This document shows positions 57,590 to 64,000 of a stretch of DNA of 64,000 bases, piece after piece. Under the pieces are notes generated by a model. It saw only the letters and a list, made by a program, of their open reading frames with translations. It ran no database searches and had not been told where the DNA came from. How positions within the stretch are numbered: position 1 is the stretch's first letter; the number at the start of each line of letters is the position of its first letter. The DNA comes from Branchiostoma floridae. Its lineage: Eukaryota; Chordata; Leptocardii; Amphioxiformes; Branchiostomatidae. The position numbers and the translations under genes were made by a program. The stretch covers positions 9,343,470-9,407,469 of the forward strand of contig NC_049983.1 in assembly GCF_000003815.2 (NCBI RefSeq), given 5' to 3'.

Positions 57590-58400
57590 ATACGTGTACA
57601 TGTGAGCAGCAGCCGGATACAAGAGCATCTGTTGGACTAGTTAGTCTTATCACTACGCTGGAGCACCTGTGATAGAGGGAAAAGAAATTTGGTTTCACAA
57701 GTCTTGTCTTCCCAGAAATTCAAAGCTGAGCCTGGACTCATGCAGACATGCCCCGCACACATACATGTAGGTGTACATCTGCTTACATGTAGCAGGGATA
57801 CAAGCATTTGTTGGACTGGTTAGTCTTATCACTATGCTGGAGCACCTGTGATAGAGAGAAAGAAATTTGGTTTCACAAGTCCTACCAGAAATTCAAAGCT
57901 AAGCCCGGACTCTCACAGACATGTCCCGCACACATACATGTACACATGTAGGCGTACATGTGCGCAGCAGTGATACAAGAGCATCTGTTGGACTAGTTAG
58001 TCTTATCACTATGTTGGAGCACCTGTGATGGAGAGAAAGAAATTTGGTTTAACAAGTCCTACCAGAAATTCAAAGCTGAGCCTAGACTCACGTAGACATG
58101 GCCCACACACATACATGTAGGTGTACATGGTACATGTGTGCAGCAGGGGTAGAAGAGCATCTGTTGGACTAGTTAGTCTTATCACTATGCTAAAGCACCT
58201 GTGATAGAGGAAAGAAATTTGGTTTCACAAGTCCTCCCAGAAATTTAAAGCTGAACGTCCGGTTCTGTACCTGCAGACATGTCCCACACATACGTGTACA
58301 TGTGCGCAGCAGGGATACAGGAGCATCTGTTGGACTAGTTAGTCTTATCACCATGCTGAAGCACCTGTGATAGAGGGAAATAAATTTGGTTACAAAAGTC
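57590..58400. repeat. tandem array, about five units of 175 bp
   Basis: Each unit has GAGCATCTGTTGGACTAGTT, AGTCTTATCACTATGCTG, GCACCTGTGATAGAG and AAGAAATTTGGTTTCACAAG. Units start near 57593, 57774, 57950, 58126 and 58298. Confidence 0.88.
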
Positions 58401-61227
58401 TTACAAGAAATTTAAATCAGTTTCTTGTTCTGTTCAATGAAAACATGTACAAAATGTATGATGTAGGCCTGAGAAAGTTGAAACTTGTCAAAAACATCAG
58501 ATATTTTTATTGTAGTGAAATGACAATTAAAAAAAAGATAATTATCTAGATATGATAATTGACAACGTTGTGCTTTGAAGATTGTGCAGCAGGTGCATGC
58601 ACTGCCATTATTCCATTGCTAATGGAGAACTTCTGAGTTGACTATATCCCAACTTTTATCAGTGCTGTCATTACCCACACTATTGAATCTCGGCAGGTGT
58701 CAAATTTGAATCTTGGTTAATGGTACTTACTTAACAGCTTAGAGACATTCAGTAACTGTAAGTAGTTACTTGTAATTAACTAAGTGTCATTGCCATTTCT
58801 TTGAATGTTCTTGTATACTCAAAGTTGATTTTGCTCTATGATAGAGAACTGACAAGAAAATATGGCAGCGGCAGCTGTTTTCCCAGACATGGAACATTGG
58901 GCCTGCCTTGTCCCTCCATCGGTCAACCAAAATGGGTAATAAAAATTCACGCACGAAGGATGATCCGAGGTGTCATAGACGACTCCGTTTCACTTTTGGG
59001 ACGGCGTCGGGGGATGGGGAGGCTCGGTAATGTCCGTTTGATGCAGCTCGGTGTCATTTTATGGCAGTCACAAATCACGAGTAATGGCCACTCTGTGGCC
59101 GTGCCACTGATCGCCGCCACTCTCTTCTCATTTGGGACAAACGGGATGAGATGGGCCCCGCAAATGTTCCATTTGATGTAACGTTACCTTGTGTCATTTA
59201 ACTTCCCGTCACAAATCACTGGACACTTTAAACCTGAAGCCATGCATGGAGCTGGCCCGTATTGTACCTGCCTTAGATGGTGCATGCTAATGTACTGTGA
59301 AGAATTTTATTTTCTGTTTGTGTTTCACCCTGGGATAGATTAGAATTTGTCATGCCTGGACATTGACTCTCTGCCACGCCATTTCACCTGTCACCGTTGC
59401 TCTGTAAGTTTTAATTGATGGCACAGCGAGTGGTAACATTTCTCTGTCGTTCGTACGCAAACTTTGATAGCAACCTACAGCGACAGACCTGTACCGTAGT
59501 ACATTACCCTAGATAGCCTAAGAGTTTGCCGTTATGGCAGTTAACTTGTTGTACAAGATCCGACACGACACAAGCGATTTCCATCCACTTCCCTTTACAA
59601 TGCTGACCTGGACTTCGCGCGCCCGACTGTCTCCCCGAGATAGGCGGGATATGAACCCGGGCCTCGTTGTGTCAGGGGTCGCCAAAGTCAATTTACTGTG
59701 TGTCACAGCGCGTTCATCATGAATCAGGCCGCCCCGCCAATCTCTGCCTCCCGACAAAGTAATGTTCTCATTCCTGTGTGATGGGCTCATCAGGAACCCC
59801 ATTAATGTGAGTTTGGTCGTCCTGGGTTCCGTGACATCGGACCCAGAGATCAGGTCCCGAAGGTCTTCAAAGTCAAGTCAATTACCGTCCGCTGTATATG
59901 TCACAAGGAATCTTCCATCAGTGTCTAATCTTCTGGTCACATTGTGGTTTTGCCAAGTCGTTTTATCCCCCAGTGACACTGCGATATGAAATTCCACTAA
60001 AGCCCCCCGCATCTCTCTATGTGTGACTGCACAAAAATGGTAAATTAGTGAGAGCGCTATCGTTTGAAAAAATCAAGTACGCAAGGTTCTTTTCTCCCTA
60101 TCAAATGGGCATTCAGTGTGAATAATCTTCTAATTTCAAAAAGTCGCCAGCGTTGCATCGACTGACCATTATCCCTCTGTATAGGGGAAATGTTTCCTTC
60201 TTATAGAATGCAGCAAAGATATCGCGATTTCCTTTGGTCACACCAACTTCTGTATGGTGGCCATCAGGGATTACTCTCTAGATCTCCCCTCTGCTGTGAC
60301 TCCGACAAGATTGGGGCCTTCAATGTCTGTGGCCGAAGTGATAAGCCCATTTTTCTGATACCAGTCATTCACTTTTATATCCCCTCCCCTAACTTCTAGA
60401 TCTTGGAGCTTAATTCCTTTCTGTACTCCCAGACTATCTCATCACACATTTCCATTTGGCTGGAAAGTCTCTGTCGCAGTTAAGGGCTCTTTTCCCCATC
60501 GCGATTTGGAAGGCTTGACTCCCATCTGGGTGACTTTCTACGGGTTTGTGTATACTCGTGCAAGATCTATAGCGACCATTTTGGCCATTGTAGTTACAGA
60601 TGTATAGAATCGCGGAAGCGCCGCGCGGATTAGGTAATATATATCTTCATTTTCCACAGGCCGCACGGCCATGGATAATGGTGTCATTCATGCTTTGATC
60701 TCGCTCTTTCCTTTGGTGTGTCAGCCCTGTCGGATAAGGCTTTGGCGCCGAGGATAGAGGATATGGCTCTCCCCCTGCTATGTCAAGCCTTGATGGTCGT
60801 TCTGTATTGAGGGGAGACTTGTGTATAGCAAGCTCCTTCTATGTGCATCCTGGTGTACAGTACAAGAGATATACATCATTTTTTAAAGGAAAGCCAAGAT
60901 AGATCAGGGCTATATAAGGGAAGGGGGTAATTTTCTACGAACTTCTGAATGCAGAATGTTGAAGAGGTTAGACTGTGATGTTCAGAAGCATTTGCCTTTA
61001 TCAGACTGAGGATTTGTCAAAGTCATGCCCAGCCTATCCTACTGCCATTGATTGTGAGTTATGTATCAGGATCATTTCTTAAGGCCCATTCACACTTGCG
61101 CACTTATTCAAGTCCGTATGACTTTTTCTTTGCCTCTTTGTGACCGAAAAAGTCATTTTTTTGGTTCAGTGACCTGGTGCTACACAACAGTGAGTCAAAC
61201 AAAAAGCAACTTCTTCCCCAAAACTAT
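58401..61227. other. non-coding stretch with several GC-richer unique islands
   Basis: About 58850-59210, 59530-60020 and 60200-60780 are non-repetitive, higher in GC than their surroundings and rich in AAT/ATTA words beside G/C-rich blocks. Open frames (for example 58801-59181) lack family similarity and splice context. They are candidate regulatory islands, not genes. Confidence 0.35.
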
Positions 61228-61300
61228 AACGCTAGTTCACCTTCATCCGTTGGGTAACCTATATCCGTTGCTTTTAGATACAGGATATTTTGGGACATCA
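61228..61300. repeat. dispersed repeat related to 10873-11035
   Basis: CTAGTTCACCTTCATCCGTT then GGGTAACCTATATCCGTTG and CAGGATATTTTGGGA match the 10.9-kb copy in the same order. Confidence 0.55.
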
Positions 61301-61697
61301 CATTGATGTTCAACTCATAAGGACTGTGTAAACTTAGTTCTTAGTCCAAGAGAAGAATGAAACATTAAAGATTGCTTTAAGAAAAAGGAAAAGTTGGCTC
61401 TACTTTTACCTAAAGGAACTGTGTTTTAACTTCTTGTTCTCTGATTTCTTATAAATTTGTACAGCTAATATATCAAATGTAGCTATCTTTTCTAGTGGAA
61501 TTGAGAGGCCTAGGGCTGTCTGCACTTTACATGTTGTAGATATTAAAATTTGTTATTGTTTTTGTTGATAATGTGAAAACAAATACTATTACAATATCTC
61601 ATTCCACATATATTAAGGAAATATTTCATTATAGCCATAATACTTGATAGAATAGTTCATATAATTTCCGTCAGCTCTTTTGGCAAGGATGTTCAAT

Positions 61698-61741
61698 CAA
61701 ATCATCATCATCATCATATGCGTCATCATCATCATCATTAA
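61698..61741. repeat. (ATC)n microsatellite
   Basis: About twelve ATC or TCA units with one interruption (ATATGCG). Confidence 0.85.
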
Positions 61742-62352
61742 CAGAAGTGCTTAAACAATCAGAAATTCTGACACTGTTGTTACATGTGTACTATTGTACA
61801 CCCCTATCTCGTAACTCAAGTATGCTCATTTGTACAATTAGTCAAATTATATCTTACAACAACATCAGAATTCTTTGATGAAAAATTACACCAGAGTGAC
61901 TCACGTCTCTCCAACAATTATCAGACTGAGGGTAATTACCTTATCATAGTGGCAAAGAATTTTCCTCCCTTCTTTTTCTTAATCTGGGATTACAACTTCC
62001 CCTAGGCCTAGGAAAAAGATGTTGTGTTTCCTGTTGTGTCCTGAAAAAAATTTGTGTTCACTTGGTAGGTAGGGATTATCTTTTTATTGTCTTGTAATTT
62101 TTTTAGGCTGGCCAAAACTCTAGTGAGACATATTACAATACAGTTGAACAGAGTCAACTGAAATGCATGAGGATACTTGTCTGTCAATGTCAAACTTTAA
62201 TTTTGTGCATTAATACATATATCCTTTAGTAGATAGGACAAGCATTGTTTTTACTTCAATAGGAAGCAGGCTGAATAAAAATTCTAACTGGAAGTTATGT
62301 GACTCTACTACCCACCCAAAAGAAAGTATAGGGTCAGGAGGTTTTTCTAAGG

Positions 62353-62762
62353 TAGCCTGGTACAATCAAGAAAGTAGTTCCCTCCGGCGTTTTTATACAC
62401 TATACAGTTGCTTCACACTCTGACATTTATCAACACTATACACAGTCTCTTCTCTGCTGTTCCGTCTGGGATCCTTGACCACGTCAACGTCTGGAATCTT
62501 CCAAATTTTGGACGGAGCGCTTATTGGCCCTACATATAAGCGAAGTAAGGAATGGGTTCAAGTGCTCGTTCAAACAGGCGTTCCAACACTTGAAAAGCCC
62601 CACGTCTGCAGGGCTTGTCATCGGACGAGCACTCTAGAACCCATTCCTTAATTCACTCATTAACTGAGTCATAACCACCAAAAGGTTTGAACGCACAGGT
62701 ATCCAGACTGGTAGCAGAAGCGAACATAGGAGCGAACGACTACCCGGATGGTACCCAGGCTA
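62353..62762. mobile_element. TAGCCTGG-type foldback element, 410 bp, nested and itself interrupted
   Basis: Starts TAGCCTGGTACAATC and ends CGGATGGTACCCAGGCTA; GGAGCGAACGACTACC is the right inner arm. The internal CTTGACCACGTCAACGTCTGGAATC is the inverse of the copy at 40726. No 9-bp flank duplication remains. Confidence 0.75.
62546..62650. mobile_element. 105-bp foldback inside the 62353-62762 element
   Basis: Arms TAAGGAATGGGTTCAAGTGC and CACTCTAGAACCCATTCCTTA pair; the loop is GC-rich. It is absent from the related copy at 40726, so it is a later insertion or an internal expansion. Confidence 0.65.
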
Positions 62763-62799
62763 TAGGGAAACAGGAAACACAACATTTTTTCCTAGGCCC

Positions 62800-63547
62800 T
62801 AGCACCTGCGTTCTGATCCAAGCATACCGACGTGCACCAAGCTGGGTCGGATCTCTAATCTAATGACAGCACTTGATGACAATCTGCTCCATCTGCCTAA
62901 GTAATTTGAGGCAATCAACAATCACGACGTGTATTAATTACCCCGAGTACAGACTGGTAATAAATCCATACGTGTGACAAGCCAGAGAGCTGCAGACAAT
63001 CAGTCATTTGCATAATATGGTGACTGGCACCCCATGGATGTGAATACTACATAATATTCAGGATATTTGTTTTAATCTTAATCATATATATATACAGTAA
63101 CTATATACTCTTTGCTTCCATACTGATGTTAGTTCCAACTCTTGATGAATTATTTAGATTATTTGCTCACGTAAAAAAATTTAATTGGTTGGTTCTGCTA
63201 TTGTTTTAAAAGAACAAATAAATTTAACAAATGATGCATTTTGTCCTATTAAAAGGCTTGTTTTTTTTCAAACTGTAATATTTTAATAACTTTGACTTTT
63301 CATGAGACAATGAATGTTAATACAAAAATTGAAGTATAAAGCCATATGTTTACAGTGATCATTAAAAAACTAACATATACCTGTGTGCTTTATCTGAAAT
63401 ATGTGCTTATGTTACGAGTAATTAAAGCACTACTCAGCAAGAAAAGGGTTAAGATAAGACTTAAACCTTTCTATTTTACCTTTTGTTTTAACCTTTAGTT
63501 CCCTAAGTTCCCAGGTAACTGATGAATCTTGTTCCATACTTCCTGGT
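62800..63547. other. AT-rich stretch, nothing recognised
   Basis: No exon, repeat match or inverted repeat was seen apart from a short (AT)n run near 63086. Confidence 0.4.
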
Positions 63548-63746
63548 GAGGGTCTGCATGGGGGTCCCGAAAATGCCTTATGCTGAATTCAGAACACCCC
63601 ACAAATTACACTAAAATGAATGGAAAGCAATATGCCAAATTTGGTTGCCTTTCTATGAATTCCATAAATAGGATGGCTTTTCCTATGAATCACGGGAAAT
63701 CAAAATAGGCTTCATACACCTTACAGAAAAGGGCATGCAGACCCTC
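63548..63746 (-). repeat. dispersed element H, copy 3, with inverted ends
   Basis: The ends GAGGGTCTGCATG and CATGCAGACCCTC are exact 13-base inverses. Read on minus it matches 52637 and 55314 (GCCTATTTTGATTTCCC; GGCAACCAAATTTGGCATAT). It is the best preserved copy and defines the family's ends. Confidence 0.75.
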
Positions 63747-64000
63747 GAAGGTCAAGAGCGTTGTGATAGCATATGTATAGTTTTTGACAGAATGCCTTTT
63801 CCAGCATCACCCTTTGGGACTATCAGTGATACAATGTAGCTCATGAATTATTGTTTGCTGCCTACATGTATGTCATTATCTGTGTACCCCTGGGGCCTGT
63901 GCCATCGAGACAAAGTCGACTTAATACCACGTCATGTGGCGAATACAACTGTTCTCTCACATCCAGGTGCATGAAAAGGTTACAAATTTATTTAACTCCT

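Larger units (their letters stand above)
62005..62799. mobile_element. element family D, inverted copy interrupted by a foldback
   Basis: Outer ends GGCCTAGGAAAAAGATGTTG and TTTTTTCCTAGGCC. Read inverted, 62005-62352 plus 62763-62799 match 16721-17113 with the break inside TTTCCCTACCT. The break holds the TAGCCTGG foldback at 62353-62762. Confidence 0.8.

Noticed and set aside
57590-58400. Regular repeats as a CRISPR array
   Set aside because: Units of about 175 bp repeat throughout with no unique spacers, no cas genes, and the context is a eukaryotic chromosome.
58801-59181. 126-codon plus-strand frame as an exon
   Set aside because: No family similarity and no flanking splice signals in phase; the segment looks more like a unique non-coding island.

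Overview
The window looks like chordate, most probably cephalochordate (amphioxus), nuclear DNA. This is an inference from multi-exon genes with short GT-AG introns, an animal vitellogenin, an animal-type polyketide synthase, a CR1/L2-like LINE, a hAT-type element with an 8-bp target duplication, and a very dense population of small foldback elements. Nothing in it is organellar, bacterial or viral.

Layout: (1) 1-9784, plus strand: the 3' part of a vitellogenin-type large lipid transfer protein gene, 15 exons in phase, ending in a von Willebrand D domain; its 5' end lies outside the window. (2) 11519-15740, plus strand: a galactose-3-O-sulfotransferase-like type II membrane protein in six exons, whose last exon carries two apparent frameshifts. 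(3) 17298-19847, plus strand: an 849-residue DUF229 protein (alkaline phosphatase/sulfatase-like fold), one coding exon. (4) 34601-21374, minus strand: an eight-exon gene whose spliced frame is 2766 residues, a type I polyketide synthase (KS-AT-DH-ER-like-KR-ACP) continuing into a degenerate NRPS-type adenylation-like domain and then a C-terminal PH-like domain. This is the most unusual object here. (5) 34.3-36.85 kb: nested LINE fragments. (6) 42787-47244, plus strand: a short C2-domain protein with a likely N-myristoylation signal; one intron holds a 1970-bp non-autonomous hAT element, and two exons have partly duplicated 3' splice sites beside them. (7) 47.3-64 kb: no convincing coding exon; foldback elements, a SINE, two tandem arrays, and GC-richer unique islands that could be regulatory.

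The genes do not form a pathway in any obvious way. The sulfotransferase and the DUF229 protein are both predicted secretory-pathway membrane proteins. The DUF229 gene and the polyketide synthase gene converge on 19.8-21.4 kb. Repeats shape the gene structures: several foldback elements lie in introns close to splice sites, some are nested inside one another, and the last intron of the polyketide synthase holds two adjacent inverted-repeat elements.

All exon boundaries come from reading splice signals and phase by eye; no alignment or transcript data were available.
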